Positions 52,251 through 61,983 are shown, counted from the first letter of the stretch. The stretch is 64,000 bases of DNA from Comamonas testosteroni (GCF_030505195.1 NZ_CP129672.1:5844293-5908292), one strand, 5' to 3'. Numbers and translations are program-made. Notes: generated by a model from the letters alone, not told the origin.

Positions 52251-52384
52251 AGCTTGCCGCTCTCGCCTGAACTGGAAAGAGCACCGACGCGCATTTGAAG
52301 GGCAAGGCCTGACTGTCGGAACCGTGCCTTGGCTGATACACCTCGACAAATCGAGTCAGGCCCTCTCTCAGGGCTTGTTGACGA

Positions 52385-52984
52385 TCAAGAATTGCGTTCT
52401 CGCCAGATCCTGCGCGCTTCCTCCAAGGCCTGCACTGTGTCCACATCAAGCACGCAGCCTATGTCATCGCAGTCCCAGCGTTGCAGACGCTGATTCTCCG
52501 CCGCATTGCGCACGATGGAGGCCGCGCCCTGATCGCCGCTCAGCAGGGCGAGTGCCGGAGCTGCTGCTCGGCTAAAAGCCACGGGATGACCCTTCCGTCC
52601 CTGGTAGAAGGGTTGAATCACATGCAGCTCACGGCTATCCAGCCGCGTTAGCTGCAAGGCCAACTCGTGTAGCGTAGCGGCCTGAACCAAAGGCAAATCT
52701 GCTGGCAGGATCAGCCAGCCTTTGGCACCTGCTGTGGCCTTGACGGCCGCCGCAATGCTGTCGCCCATGCCGGGATGCGGCCCGCATTCCAGATGCCAGG
52801 GAAGGCCAGAGGCCTGCACTGCAGCCAGAGTAGTTTGCAGAACGGTTTGCAGGCCCAGCATGGCCTGGAGCTTGTGGCTGGAGCCGCCCGATGCGAGAAA
52901 GCGCTCTCCCCTGCCCGCAGCGAGAACCAGCACACAAGGCCGATCCGGATCAACCATGGGAGCGGGCAAAACTTCTTGATTCAT
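52385..52984 (-). CDS. MobA/MocA-like nucleotidyltransferase
   Basis: The start is the ATG at 52984 ([16 protein letters not shown]); one 15 bp upstream is possible. The 199-residue protein has the nucleotide-binding signature [13 protein letters not shown], the metal site [10 protein letters not shown] and [11 protein letters not shown]. It belongs to the molybdenum cofactor cytidylyltransferase-like group, which activates the cofactor for xanthine-dehydrogenase-type enzymes. No partner gene is adjacent. Confidence 0.84.
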   Translation of the reverse strand: MNQEVLPAPMVDPDRPCVLVLAAGRGERFLASGGSSHKLQAMLGLQTVLQTTLAAVQASGLPWHLECGPHPGMGDSIAAAVKATAGAKGWLILPADLPLVQAATLHELALQLTRLDSRELHVIQPFYQGRKGHPVAFSRAAAPALALLSGDQGAASIVRNAAENQRLQRWDCDDIGCVLDVDTVQALEEARRIWRERNS

Positions 52985-53033
52985 ATTGCTGTCGAGCATA
53001 ACGCCGGCTTTGGCTGCGCGGCACAATGTGAAC

Positions 53034-53681
53034 ATGAGCAGCCTATCTTCATCCATTGCCGATCTGCGCAAAAGCTATGAACGCGCAGAGCTGAGCGAAT
53101 CCGCTTCCAACCATAATCCCCTGCAGCAGTTCGACCAATGGCTGCAGGAAGCCGTGAGAGCCCAGGTACCCGAGCCCAATGCCATGACTGTGGCGACCGT
53201 GAGCGGCGACCTGCGACCCAGCACGCGCATCGTGCTTATCAAAGGCTATGACGAGCGTGGCATTGTCTGGTACACCAATTACGACAGCCGAAAGGGCCAG
53301 CAACTGGCGGGTAATCCATTCGCTGCCCTGCAATTTCACTGGGTGGAGCTGGAGCGCGTGGTGCGCATCGAAGGCTGTGTGGAAAAAGTCAGCGCCGAGG
53401 AAAGCGATGCCTACTTTGCAAGCCGCCCGCTTGATTCAAGAATCGGGGCCTGGGCCAGTCCGCAAAGCCAAGTCATCAGTGGCCGCAGCGTGCTGGTAGC
53501 CAATGCCGCCAAATACAGCGCGCAGTTTCTACTCAATCCTCCCCGGCCTCCTCATTGGGGCGGTTTCCGTCTTGTGCCCGAGCGTTGGGAGTTCTGGCAG
53601 GGGCGCAAGAGCCGGCTGCATGACCGCCTGAGCTACCGCCAGGAAGGTCCACACTGGATTCGTGAGCGACTGGCGCCCTGA
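53034..53681 (+). CDS. pdxH: pyridoxamine 5'-phosphate oxidase
   Basis: The start is the ATG at 53034 ([20 protein letters not shown]). The 215-residue protein has the FMN/PLP-binding pattern: [49 protein letters not shown] and the C-terminal [16 protein letters not shown]. It makes pyridoxal phosphate. It is divergent from the nucleotidyltransferase gene and followed by a terminator. Confidence 0.95.
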   Translation: MSSLSSSIADLRKSYERAELSESASNHNPLQQFDQWLQEAVRAQVPEPNAMTVATVSGDLRPSTRIVLIKGYDERGIVWYTNYDSRKGQQLAGNPFAALQFHWVELERVVRIEGCVEKVSAEESDAYFASRPLDSRIGAWASPQSQVISGRSVLVANAAKYSAQFLLNPPRPPHWGGFRLVPERWEFWQGRKSRLHDRLSYRQEGPHWIRERLAP

Positions 53682-53708
53682 GTTTTGATGGATCTGTCAT
53701 GAAAATGC

Positions 53709-53735
53709 GAGGGCGCTGCGACAGAAAGCGCCCTC
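53709..53735 (+). terminator. terminator after pdxH
   Basis: A 9-bp perfect stem (gagggcgct / agcgccctc), followed by TTCGTTGTTT. It lies 27 bp after the pdxH stop. Confidence 0.8.
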
Positions 53736-53825
53736 TTCGTTGTTTACTTCAGGCTTAGTGGTTAAGTGAATATATTTTTGTGGGTAGTGACAACTAATTC
53801 ATGTAAGTTACATTAAACTCCTCAT

Positions 53826-54905
53826 ATGCAAGACAAAAACATTCCGGATCACCAGTCTCCAGATCCATCCAAACTGCCAACTGGAAGCCAGCTGTTTCGC
53901 GACTGGCTCGAGCATGAGGGCAGCAAGAGCTGGGATGCGCTGGACACCTCTCCAGACGGCAATTATGAAAAGGTCTGGCAGGCCTGGTTGATGCATCTGT
54001 CCGGACAGGCCGCTATCGCCGACAAGGAGCGCCCTGCGCACAGGCCGCGTTCTTCAAAGTCCTGGCATCAGGCAACCGAGCTGGATGTGCAGAGCTTCTT
54101 GCAGATACGCGATGGCCAACGTGCGCACCACCACCCGGAGCGCAAGATCAGTCCGGTCACCCGCCGCCGCTACTGGCGGCTGCTGGAGCGCATCTACGAC
54201 CATGCGATGGAGCACGGCTGGATCCGCGCCAACCCGGCAACCGGTCTTGAGCCAGCCGAACGCCCGCCCTCCGAAGACGGTAAAGGCCACTGCCTGCCTC
54301 CCCTGCTCTGGCAGTCACTGCCAAGACACTTCCCCAGCGCCGACGGTTATCAGGACGCACGCGATCGCGCCATCGTGCTGCTGCTTTACGAGATGGCTCT
54401 GGCCCCCGAAGAGGTTCGCTGCCTGCTGTGGAAGAATCTGCTTTCAGGCGCCGACCAGGTCTGGATTGGCAGCTCGGAAAGCATTGCGAGCGGAGAGTCT
54501 CCCCTGCCCCGCTATCTGCAGATAGAAGGCGGCAGAAATGCACAGCAACGCATGCTTGAGCTGCCCGACTCCGTGGCCCAGGCCCTGCAAAGCTGGAGAA
54601 GATTCAGCGCCGCACAGCGCGGGCCGTCGGTGATTGACGGCAACCACATCGTCTTCTATTCGCGCCGTGGCGGCGAACTCTCGGTACGCATGCTGTTCCA
54701 TGTGGCCTCGCAGATCATTCAGCGCGCTCACAATGCCCAGCCCGAGGACAGCCAGAAATTTCCGCTGCAGCGCGTGGGGCCGCAGGTCTTGCGCAACACG
54801 GCCATCGTGCAATGGCTGCGCGCCGGCGTACCCGAATCGGAAGTTGTTTCCAGGATCGGCGTGGACAGCACTCGTTCCCTGCGCCATCTGCAGCACTATC
54901 TATAG
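53826..54905 (+). CDS. tyrosine-recombinase-fold protein, catalytic residues lost
   Basis: The 359-residue protein has the outline of a phage integrase/XerC: core-binding domain (HPERKISPVTRRRYWRLLER) and a catalytic domain. The Arg I position reads EMALAPEEVRCLL where GLR is expected. The HxLRH box reads PQVLRNTA, the second His box reads IGVDS, and no Tyr falls where the nucleophile should be. It may be a DNA-binding protein or a decayed recombinase. It has no signs of mobility and lies among housekeeping genes. Confidence 0.7.
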   Translation: MQDKNIPDHQSPDPSKLPTGSQLFRDWLEHEGSKSWDALDTSPDGNYEKVWQAWLMHLSGQAAIADKERPAHRPRSSKSWHQATELDVQSFLQIRDGQRAHHHPERKISPVTRRRYWRLLERIYDHAMEHGWIRANPATGLEPAERPPSEDGKGHCLPPLLWQSLPRHFPSADGYQDARDRAIVLLLYEMALAPEEVRCLLWKNLLSGADQVWIGSSESIASGESPLPRYLQIEGGRNAQQRMLELPDSVAQALQSWRRFSAAQRGPSVIDGNHIVFYSRRGGELSVRMLFHVASQIIQRAHNAQPEDSQKFPLQRVGPQVLRNTAIVQWLRAGVPESEVVSRIGVDSTRSLRHLQHYL

Positions 54906-54908
54906 CCG

Positions 54909-54950
54909 AGCCACACCCGGCCCAGGCCCAAACCTGGGTCGGGTGTGGCT
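54909..54950. terminator. bidirectional terminator, long stem
   Basis: An 11-bp outer stem (agccacacccg / cgggtgtggct) with a further inner stem (cccagg / cctggg) between convergent genes ending at 54905 and 54970. Confidence 0.85.
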
Positions 54951-54969
54951 TGGCTCACCTAGAGCCGGA

Positions 54970-57105
54970 TCAGAAGTCCATTCTCAGACCGACCACCAGA
55001 TTACGACCCGTCAAAGGTGCAGCACTCTTGATGAACGAGGTTGCAGCGTAGGCCAGACGGTTGGTCAAGTTCTGGCCCTTGACATAGAACTGCCACTGGT
55101 TGCCACCACTCTTCCAGAGGTAGCTGGCGCCCAGGTTCAGCATGCCGTAGCCCGGCGTCTGGGTTTCGTACTGGGCCGTGCGATTCTGGCGCAGCACCTG
55201 GGTCCATTCAGCCATGGTGTCCCAGCCGGCCAGACGCGCATTCACACGCAAGCCGGCACGCAATGCCGGAATGCGTGGCAGCGCAGAGCCGTCTTCCAGA
55301 CGCGCACGCACGCCGTCGCCAAACACACTCAGGCTCAACTCGCGACTCAGGCGCTGGCTCAGCTGAGCCTCCCAGCCCGTAAAGCGCGCATTGCCCTGGG
55401 TGTATTGCAGCAGTTGCAGCCCTTCATGGGCATCCAGCGTGGCCCCGTAGATATAGCCCTTGATGCGGTAGTGATAGGCATTGAACTTCCAGGTCGTATC
55501 ACCGGCCGTCTTGGCCAGCCCCAGATCCAGCGCCTGCGAGCGCTCACGCGACAGATTGGGATTGCCGATCTCGTAGGTTGCCGTGGCCATGTGCAAGCCG
55601 TTGGCAAACAGCTCTTCGGCCGTGGGCATGCGGCTGCCGCTGGTGAATGAGGCCGATGCGCTATAGCCGGGCTGGAACTTCCAGACCGTGCCCAGCGACG
55701 CCGAAGTGGCACTATGGCTGCGCCGCTCGTTGCTCAGTTCGGCCTCCACACGCTGGCGGTCGTGGCGCAAAGCGCCCTGGAAACTCCAGTCCTGCCAACG
55801 GTATTCCTCAAGCAGATACAGGCTGTGGCGCTGGGTATCCGTGGGCTGCACATAAGCCTCCTGGCCCGTGGCGCTGAAGCGGCGCTTGAGGGTCTGAAGA
55901 CCCAGCGTGCCACGCCATCCCGCGATGGGCTCATGCTCCATTTCCAGACGCAGATCATGGGCCTTGTTTCTGAACTGGGTGGCCACGCTGCCGTCCTCGA
56001 TCTCGTCGTGACGGTAATTGGTCAGGCCACCGCGCAGACGCAGCGCGGCAATGCCGGCGGTGGGCTTGCGCCATTCGCCACGCAGATCCCAGCGCTCGCT
56101 GGTCAGATCGACCACGGGCACGCTGCCACTTTCCTCATGATCATGGTCATGGTCGTGCCCGTCATGGGAGCCGCAGTGCAGATGATCGCCATGTGCGTGG
56201 CAGCCTTCGAAGCTGTGCTGATGGCCGGGCAAGCCGTATCTGGCCTGCTGGCGCGTGTAGGCCAGGCCCAGATAGCCCTGATTGCCAACCCAGGACAGAC
56301 CCACGCTGCCCGTGTTGCCGCGGCTGAAGCTGCCTGGAACCTTGCTCTGGCCCCAGCCGCTGCCCACGCGATAGTCTCCCGCGTTGCGTGCCACGCCTTC
56401 GGCATGCAGCACCAGTTGGCCGTTATCGTTCTTCAGCGGTGTGGCCGTGGTCAGGGAGAACGCGCCTGCCGACATGCCTGCAGCCGTGCCGGCCTGCACC
56501 TCTGCGGAGCCTTCAATCCCTTTTTCAGGAACGCTGGTGGGCACTTTGCCATCCAGCACATTCACCACGCCCCCCATGGCGCCGGGGCTGTAGAGCAAGG
56601 CCGAAGGGCCGCGCAGCACTTCGATCTGCCTGGCCAGCAAAGGCTCGGTGGTCACCGCATGGTCGGGGCTGACGGTCGATGCATCGAGCAACTCCGAGCC
56701 ATCGCTGAGCACGGAGACCCGCGCACCATCCATGCCGCGAATCACCGGGCGGCTGGCTCCCGCGCCGAAATGGCTGGCATTGATGCCAGGCTCGGCCGCC
56801 AGGGTCTCGCCCAGGGTTGCCGCGCGGCGCAGGCGCAGTTCCTCTTCGCCGAGCACCTGGACGGGCGTGGCCATATCGCCGGCGGCCATGCCGGTCGCCG
56901 ACACGGTCACCTCGGCCAGGCTGGACTCCTGCTTGGCCGCATCGGACTGCGCAAAGGCCAGGGGTGAACAGGCCAGCAGGCCCAGGCCTGTGCCCAGGGC
57001 CAGCCCGCGCCTTGCTGGCTGCAGCGCCTCGATGGCGCGGGCCAGCGCCGACTTGGGAGAGCGGCGCAAGGAATGGGCAGAAGAATTCGAAAAACGATGA
57101 GACAT
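54970..57105 (-). CDS. TonB-dependent receptor, ZnuD-like with His-rich loop
   Basis: The start is the ATG at 57105 (MSHRFSNSSAHSLRRS), with a long signal sequence ending AFA-Q. The 711-residue protein has a TonB box/plug region (VTVSATGMAAGDMATPVQVL, IRGMDGARVSVLSDGS) and a beta barrel ending LVVGLRMDF with a terminal Phe. A surface loop around residues 310-335 carries clusters such as GCHAHGDHLHCGS and HDGHDHDHDHEE, typical of zinc receptors. It should import zinc or a zinc chelate. No clear Zur box is seen upstream. Confidence 0.88.
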   Translation of the reverse strand: MSHRFSNSSAHSLRRSPKSALARAIEALQPARRGLALGTGLGLLACSPLAFAQSDAAKQESSLAEVTVSATGMAAGDMATPVQVLGEEELRLRRAATLGETLAAEPGINASHFGAGASRPVIRGMDGARVSVLSDGSELLDASTVSPDHAVTTEPLLARQIEVLRGPSALLYSPGAMGGVVNVLDGKVPTSVPEKGIEGSAEVQAGTAAGMSAGAFSLTTATPLKNDNGQLVLHAEGVARNAGDYRVGSGWGQSKVPGSFSRGNTGSVGLSWVGNQGYLGLAYTRQQARYGLPGHQHSFEGCHAHGDHLHCGSHDGHDHDHDHEESGSVPVVDLTSERWDLRGEWRKPTAGIAALRLRGGLTNYRHDEIEDGSVATQFRNKAHDLRLEMEHEPIAGWRGTLGLQTLKRRFSATGQEAYVQPTDTQRHSLYLLEEYRWQDWSFQGALRHDRQRVEAELSNERRSHSATSASLGTVWKFQPGYSASASFTSGSRMPTAEELFANGLHMATATYEIGNPNLSRERSQALDLGLAKTAGDTTWKFNAYHYRIKGYIYGATLDAHEGLQLLQYTQGNARFTGWEAQLSQRLSRELSLSVFGDGVRARLEDGSALPRIPALRAGLRVNARLAGWDTMAEWTQVLRQNRTAQYETQTPGYGMLNLGASYLWKSGGNQWQFYVKGQNLTNRLAYAATSFIKSAAPLTGRNLVVGLRMDF

Positions 57106-57264
57106 CTCAGTTCCACAAACAACCGTGCGCACGCAGACCATCAAAGAAAGTACGCACGGAAATTCAATAAAACAGCCTTAATCGCTTATGTATAAAGCGG
57201 TTACAGCTATCAATTCTGAAGTTTCTGGTGTAGGTAACAAATCATGCCGCAGCATGGCTTCAAC

Positions 57265-57690
57265 CTAGGCCAGGGAGCTGAGAGACAGAGGGGGGGCGCG
57301 TGCAGCCAGCGGCGCTGCAATAAAGACGGCTCTGGGCGCAGGAGCAAAAGGCCGGGGGATGAAGCTGTCAGGTGGCGGCGCACTGAAAGCGAGTACGGCC
57401 ACAGGCCCGGCATAGCCATGATTGGCCTGGTCCAGCAGCTGGCATTCTGCCGGTCCGTGACCGGCAAACAGCGCATGCACCCAGGACAGGTCCGGGGCGC
57501 AGCTGCTGCGGTCGACCAGGCAGTCTCCCGCCGCTTCAGCAGAGGCTGCCGATAGGGCCGGTGCCGCATGGCTGTGCACCGCATAGACCTTGCCCCCGGG
57601 GGCGCTGCCCTGGTGAACGGCACGGTGCATCTGGCCCAGCATCGGCCCCAGAACCATGGCCAGGGCGAGCAGGCCCATCAACCAGCGCAT
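57265..57690 (-). CDS. small exported protein upstream of the zinc receptor (DUF2946-like)
   Basis: From the ATG at 57690, 141 residues begin MRWLMGLLALAMVLGPMLG, a signal sequence, then a mature part with scattered His and Cys (MHRAVHQG, CLVDRSSC, FAGHGPAECQLLDQ). A GTG at 57771 gives a longer version. It reads in the same direction as the receptor with a 159-bp gap. Small His-containing exported proteins often accompany metal receptors, but the role is not established. Confidence 0.62.
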   Translation of the reverse strand: MRWLMGLLALAMVLGPMLGQMHRAVHQGSAPGGKVYAVHSHAAPALSAASAEAAGDCLVDRSSCAPDLSWVHALFAGHGPAECQLLDQANHGYAGPVAVLAFSAPPPDSFIPRPFAPAPRAVFIAAPLAARAPPLSLSSLA

Positions 57691-57862
57691 CACCCAGATT
57701 TCGCGCAGGCACAGGCGGCCGTCAGCAGGGGCTGAACGACTGGGTCGGCGCAGATGGGAGTGAAGTGACACGTTAAGGGACTAAAACGATCTCGGGCGGC
57801 ACGAAAGCAGCCAAGGGTTGCAGAGTGTATCTGCACTCCAGGCCATACGCTGAAAGCGCAGC

Positions 57863-58426
57863 TTAATCCTTGAGCCAGCGCGAGAACGCTTTCTGGAATT
57901 TCTGCACCTTGGGGCCCACCACAAAAGCGCAATACCCCTGGCCCGGGTGCTGCAGGAAATAGTCCTGGTGATAGTCTTCGGCGGGCCAGTAGTTGGTCAG
58001 GGGCTCGATCTGGGTGACCATGGGCGCATCGAACGCTTTTTCGTTCTGCATTTCCTGCAGCAATGCCTGAGCCTCGGCCGTTTGCTGCGCATTGGTGGTG
58101 AAGATCGCGCTGCGGTACTGCGTGCCCACGTCATTGCCCTGGCGGTTCAGCGTGGTCGGATCATGCGTGCCGAAGAAGATCAGCAGCACATCGCGCAGGC
58201 TGATGACCGCAGGGTCGAACTCAAGCTTCACCACCTCGGCATGGCCGGTTTGTCCGGTACAGATATCGTCGTAGCCGGGATGATCCAGGTGGCCATTGGC
58301 ATAGCCGCTCTGCACATCGACAATGCCGCGCACACGGTCGAATACGGCTTCAGTGCACCAAAAACATCCACCAGCCAGCACGATGGTTTCTAAATTTTTC
58401 TTGTCTTGTAAGTTGTTGTTTTCCAT
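57863..58426 (-). CDS. msrA: peptide methionine sulfoxide reductase A, N-terminus supplied by the AT-rich element
   Basis: The 187-residue enzyme has the catalytic GGCFWCTEAVF with the nucleophilic Cys, then YANGHLDHPGYDDICTGQTGHAEVV, and a normal C-terminus. It reduces methionine-S-sulfoxide. The first 12 codons (MENNNLQDKKNL) are AT-rich and unlike the GC-rich body. The ribosome-binding site (AAAGGAG) is also in AT-rich DNA. They belong to the integrated element, which replaced the native start now stranded at 63,257-63,315. Confidence 0.92.
   Translation of the reverse strand: MENNNLQDKKNLETIVLAGGCFWCTEAVFDRVRGIVDVQSGYANGHLDHPGYDDICTGQTGHAEVVKLEFDPAVISLRDVLLIFFGTHDPTTLNRQGNDVGTQYRSAIFTTNAQQTAEAQALLQEMQNEKAFDAPMVTQIEPLTNYWPAEDYHQDYFLQHPGQGYCAFVVGPKVQKFQKAFSRWLKD
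58403..58422. repeat. direct repeat, left copy (recombinase arm site?)
   Basis: gtcttgtaagttgttgtttt, identical to 63212-63231. Both copies are preceded within a few bases by aaattttt. This copy lies inside the first codons of the element-derived msrA start and 45 bp inside the proposed attL core. Confidence 0.85.
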
Positions 58427-58549
58427 TGTCTTTTTCTCCTTTTGCTGAAATTTTAAGCAATACTGTTTCTATGAAAACAGCCTGAAAACGGGTAAAATTT
58501 GACCAGAAATTTTCCTAATTTTTCCCAGACCAAACGGACGGAGAACCCT

Positions 58550-59812
58550 ATGAACACTTACCCCCCGACCAAGAACCTATACATAGTAGAGCAAGACGGT
58601 AAAACTTACTTTCGGGTGAAGATGAACAAAGCCAAACAGGGCTTAAAAATTGACAAGACTTTTACCGAATACGAAGAGGCAGTAGAGTTTTTAAATGCTT
58701 GTAAAAACAAGATAGGTAAAAAGCAAGTAAAAACCTTTTTGGAAGTAGAAGACAATGTAAAACAAATTATTTCCAACTACATCAAAAACCCACCTATAAG
58801 CGAGTATTTAAAAAGATATGTAGAACTTTACATAGACAACAAATACGAAAAATTAGATGAAAGAATAGCAAAAGACCGTTATAAATTGAGACAGAAAAAA
58901 AGCCATATCTCAATTTTGACAAACTGTATCAATACAAAATTTAAACATAAAACTTCTAATGACAATTACGAATTAAGCGAACTAATTTTTAAAGACAGTG
59001 AAGAAACAATTTTAGCCGACCTTAAACCAATAGAAATAACGACAGAAGATGTAAACAACCTTATTCTTGCTTTTAGAAAACAAAATTTAACACCAAGCAC
59101 AATATCAACTTATCTATCTAAAATGTCCGTTTTTTGGAGAAAATTACCATCTCTTGATAAAACATTAGCAGACATTAAAAACCCATTTTTAACCTACGAT
59201 AAAGACCTTATAAACAATGGAAACAAGAGATACAGAAAAAAGCCATTTAGGTTTGACAGTGAAAAATTAAAAACAGTTGCTAGAATAATAAGAAACCACA
59301 ACCCAAGGGACAAGTCAAAAGACTTCGGCAACATCATTCATTTGATGTATAAATTAGGTTTAAGAAGACAAGAGGCTATTCTTTTAGAGAAAAGCCAAAT
59401 TTTTGACAACCCCCCACATATCTTTATTCAGTCAAAAGACACTTCTAGAATTGTTTATTTAAACGATAGACAATGGAGGTTTGTAAAGTCATTGATAAAA
59501 CCCAACCAAGAACGGCTTTTTAAATACAAGGTTTTAGGTTTTGATGGTGTTTTTAAGAAGTCATTTTTAAACACTGGAATAGACCAGCATTCATTTAGAA
59601 AAGACTATATTTCTAGAATGGTTGAGAAAATTGGAATATCAAACTCAATTTTGCTATCAGAGGTTTTAGGCTTTACAACCCCAAGAGCAATAGAAAAATT
59701 AAAAGGTGTTTTCCCAGAGGGTAGCAATATTTCTACACAAAAGGAATTGTTAAACCAAATAGGACATTCGAGCAGTAGAATTACAGCAGAATTTTATTAC
59801 TCACGAAAATAA
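58550..59812 (+). CDS. tyrosine recombinase of the AT-rich element
   Basis: The start is the ATG at 58550 after CGGACGGAG. The 420-residue protein has an N-terminal arm-binding-like domain (NLYIVEQDGKTYFRVKMNKA), a core-binding domain, and an intact catalytic domain: Arg in YKLGLRRQEAILL, Lys in QSKDTSRIVYL, His-Ser-Phe-Arg in QHSFRKDY, His in IGHSSSRITAEF and Tyr in the final FYYSRK. Codon use is strongly AT-biased, unlike the chromosome. It lies next to attL, as integrases of mobile elements do. Confidence 0.87.
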   Translation: MNTYPPTKNLYIVEQDGKTYFRVKMNKAKQGLKIDKTFTEYEEAVEFLNACKNKIGKKQVKTFLEVEDNVKQIISNYIKNPPISEYLKRYVELYIDNKYEKLDERIAKDRYKLRQKKSHISILTNCINTKFKHKTSNDNYELSELIFKDSEETILADLKPIEITTEDVNNLILAFRKQNLTPSTISTYLSKMSVFWRKLPSLDKTLADIKNPFLTYDKDLINNGNKRYRKKPFRFDSEKLKTVARIIRNHNPRDKSKDFGNIIHLMYKLGLRRQEAILLEKSQIFDNPPHIFIQSKDTSRIVYLNDRQWRFVKSLIKPNQERLFKYKVLGFDGVFKKSFLNTGIDQHSFRKDYISRMVEKIGISNSILLSEVLGFTTPRAIEKLKGVFPEGSNISTQKELLNQIGHSSSRITAEFYYSRK

Positions 59813-59831
59813 AGCACATTTAAGCCAAGTA

Positions 59832-59858
59832 AAAAGCCCTCAAAACGAGGGCTTTTTT
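59832..59858 (+). terminator. terminator after the recombinase
   Basis: AAAGCCCTC / GAGGGCTTT with a 5-nt loop, followed by a T run, 20 bp after the recombinase stop. The following 115 bp contain no gene. Confidence 0.85.
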
Positions 59859-59974
59859 TATTTCTTCCAACTTGTTTTTTACAAGTATGTTTAAAAGCCC
59901 TATTGATAATAGTAAAGAAGAAAAACCAGAAACTCCTTTTTTAAAAGGAAGTGCCCTGGTAGTAAATATTTTAA

Positions 59975-60511
59975 TTATTGATAAAGTGTAATTTTATCTT
60001 CTACAAAAGAAAAATATTCGTAAATTAGTTTTTCGTGTTTTTCTTTAACTTCGTTTATACCAAAAGAAAACATTTTATTAAACTCATTAAAAATATCTTT
60101 CTCTTGGTTGTCTATATATCCTATTTGCTTGGCAAGTAAAGTATGAAACACCAAAACCTCTCCGAATAAATTGCTTATATAGCCGAGTTCATTGTAATTT
60201 GTTTTGTATATATAAATTCTTTCATTATTTTTCCAAATAACACTAGGCGCAAGCATAAAACAGTCATAAACATTTCGACCACAATAAAGAATTTTTTGTC
60301 TGTAAGAAATAATGTTTTTACCTGTCGCTGATTCGACCGTAGTTATGCATTCTGTAATTTGAGGTTTAAGGTTAGCCATTAAACCCAAATTAAATGGTGT
60401 TATATGAAAGAATTTACCTACAACTTTTGATGTTTTATTCCCAGCAAAAACAAAGTCTTTATATTCTTTGTTTAATGTTTTATTATACAAGTCTAAAATG
60501 TTGTTTATCAT
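59975..60511 (-). CDS. unknown protein A of the AT-rich element
   Basis: The 178-residue protein is soluble, rich in Asn, Lys, Ile, Phe and Tyr, with no membrane segment or Cys cluster. Segments such as FVFAGNKTSKVVGKFFHITP, CGRNVYDCFMLAPSVIWKN and LFGEVLVFHTLLAKQIGYID look like a compact alpha/beta fold. It follows protein B with a 26-bp gap on the same strand, so the two form an operon. No family is recognised. Confidence 0.65.
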   Translation of the reverse strand: MINNILDLYNKTLNKEYKDFVFAGNKTSKVVGKFFHITPFNLGLMANLKPQITECITTVESATGKNIISYRQKILYCGRNVYDCFMLAPSVIWKNNERIYIYKTNYNELGYISNLFGEVLVFHTLLAKQIGYIDNQEKDIFNEFNKMFSFGINEVKEKHEKLIYEYFSFVEDKITLYQ

Positions 60512-60537
60512 TATTATTCTCCATTTTATTAAAAGAC

Positions 60538-61134
60538 TTATTTGATGCCAAATATATCTTTATGAGCCTCTAAAAATTTAACTTGGTTTAAAATTGTAGA
60601 GGTTTCTGAATTTAACGCAATTAAAGACTCATACTTTAAAGCATTACTACAAGACTTGTAATACAAGACTAATTTACGTTTTTGCTCGTCATCAAAAGCA
60701 ATTTTTCTTCCATTTCTATCTGGTCTACTAAATTGTTCGACAGCAGCCTTAAAAAACTTTTTAACTTCATTAAGACCAATATTGTAAATTTCTTCATCAA
60801 TATATTGCTTTTCGAGTTTGCTTTTATCTTTTTGTCTAATGGTTGAGTTTTTAACTTTGCTTTTAACTCTAATGCCTTTTTCTTTTCTAATTTTTACCAA
60901 ACACTCATTGATATAGGTTTTTGGTAAAAGTTTTCCATCTTTGGTTTTTATACCTTCCTCAAAACACCATAAAGCAATTTTTTCATAAGCAGACCCATTG
61001 CCTTGGTTTTTAGTGATGGAAATTAATTTAGTAATGTCGTCAAAATTTTCTCTTAAAAAACTCATTGTTGATGTTTTATAAGAACCCAATTTACTCTCTT
61101 TTGTGTAATTCTCTAATTTATCTTTAAAACTCAT
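60538..61134 (-). CDS. unknown protein B of the AT-rich element
   Basis: The 198-residue protein is very basic in the middle (KIRKEKGIRVKSKVKNSTIR, QKDKSKLEKQY) with helical ends. It begins MSFKDKLENYTKESK after an AAAGGAG site. Basic plasmid proteins of this size can be mobilisation or partition accessories that bind DNA, but no motif decides. It is upstream of protein A. Confidence 0.65.
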   Translation of the reverse strand: MSFKDKLENYTKESKLGSYKTSTMSFLRENFDDITKLISITKNQGNGSAYEKIALWCFEEGIKTKDGKLLPKTYINECLVKIRKEKGIRVKSKVKNSTIRQKDKSKLEKQYIDEEIYNIGLNEVKKFFKAAVEQFSRPDRNGRKIAFDDEQKRKLVLYYKSCSNALKYESLIALNSETSTILNQVKFLEAHKDIFGIK

Positions 61135-61657
61135 AATTTTCTCCTTTATTTATTAAGTTCTAAAACAATTAAAGCAAGTAAATTTTAAAAGTCAAGCATT
61201 ACATAAACATTTTACCTATATATCAAAAACATTTAACACATACATCAAGAACATTAAACCCACATAAAGAAACATATTTTTAATATTTAAATTGCCATAT
61301 AAAACAACATATAACACATCATACTTTTGACAGTTAAAATTTAAAGTTTTTCATTTATGTAAAAAATTAGAGTTTATTTTTTACAAACAAATACATACAT
61401 TTAAACATTTCTTAAAAATTGTCCTGAAATAGCACCCTACACAACCAACTCTGTTGTTCGGTAGTTTGCTCTCGCTCATTGCCTTCGGCTCAATATTTAC
61501 GGGCTATTCCAAGGTTTGATATATGTTTAAATGTTTATTCGACAAAAAGACTTTTAAAAATGTATGTATGAAATACAGGTAAAAACCTACTTTTTAAGCA
61601 AAAAGCATTGCGATAGCAATAGCCCACAAGAGAACGATAGTTCTCTCAAAAAAGGGA

Positions 61658-61677
61658 GGGCGAAGACCTGGAATAGA
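61658..61677. repeat. 20-bp inverted repeat, left copy
   Basis: gggcgaagacctggaataga is the exact reverse complement of 63029-63048. The copies bracket the rep gene and both noncoding blocks. A weaker relative (cgggctattccaagg) is near 61500. Confidence 0.8.
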
Positions 61678-61958
61678 TACCAAACACTCCTACCCGTTTT
61701 TTACAAAACGGGCAGGCCTAAATTAAAAGTCAATAGCAATTTATAAAAACTAAAAAGCCGAAGGCAAAGAAAAAATTTAAAGACAAAATTAAAAGAAGTC
61801 GCACCAATGAGGCGAAGCCAAAGAATGAAAATTAGAACGCCCCAAGCGTTACTCTTAACTTGTCAAAGTTGAGAGTAACGGGGGCAATAGAGCGACACCA
61901 AAATTAGAACTAAAAGAATAAAAGTCAAATAATTAAATTAAAAGAATAGAAAACAAAA

Positions 61959-61983
61959 AAAGCCGGGCACAATGACCGGCTTT
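61959..61983 (-). terminator. terminator of the rep gene
   Basis: AAAGCCGG / CCGGCTTT stem followed on the minus strand by TTTTTTT, 25 bp after the rep stop. Confidence 0.8.

Noticed and set aside
61564..61746. 60-codon frame in the AT-rich element
   Set aside because: It runs through two strong hairpins, has no ribosome-binding site and an unusual composition; noncoding structure explains the stretch better.
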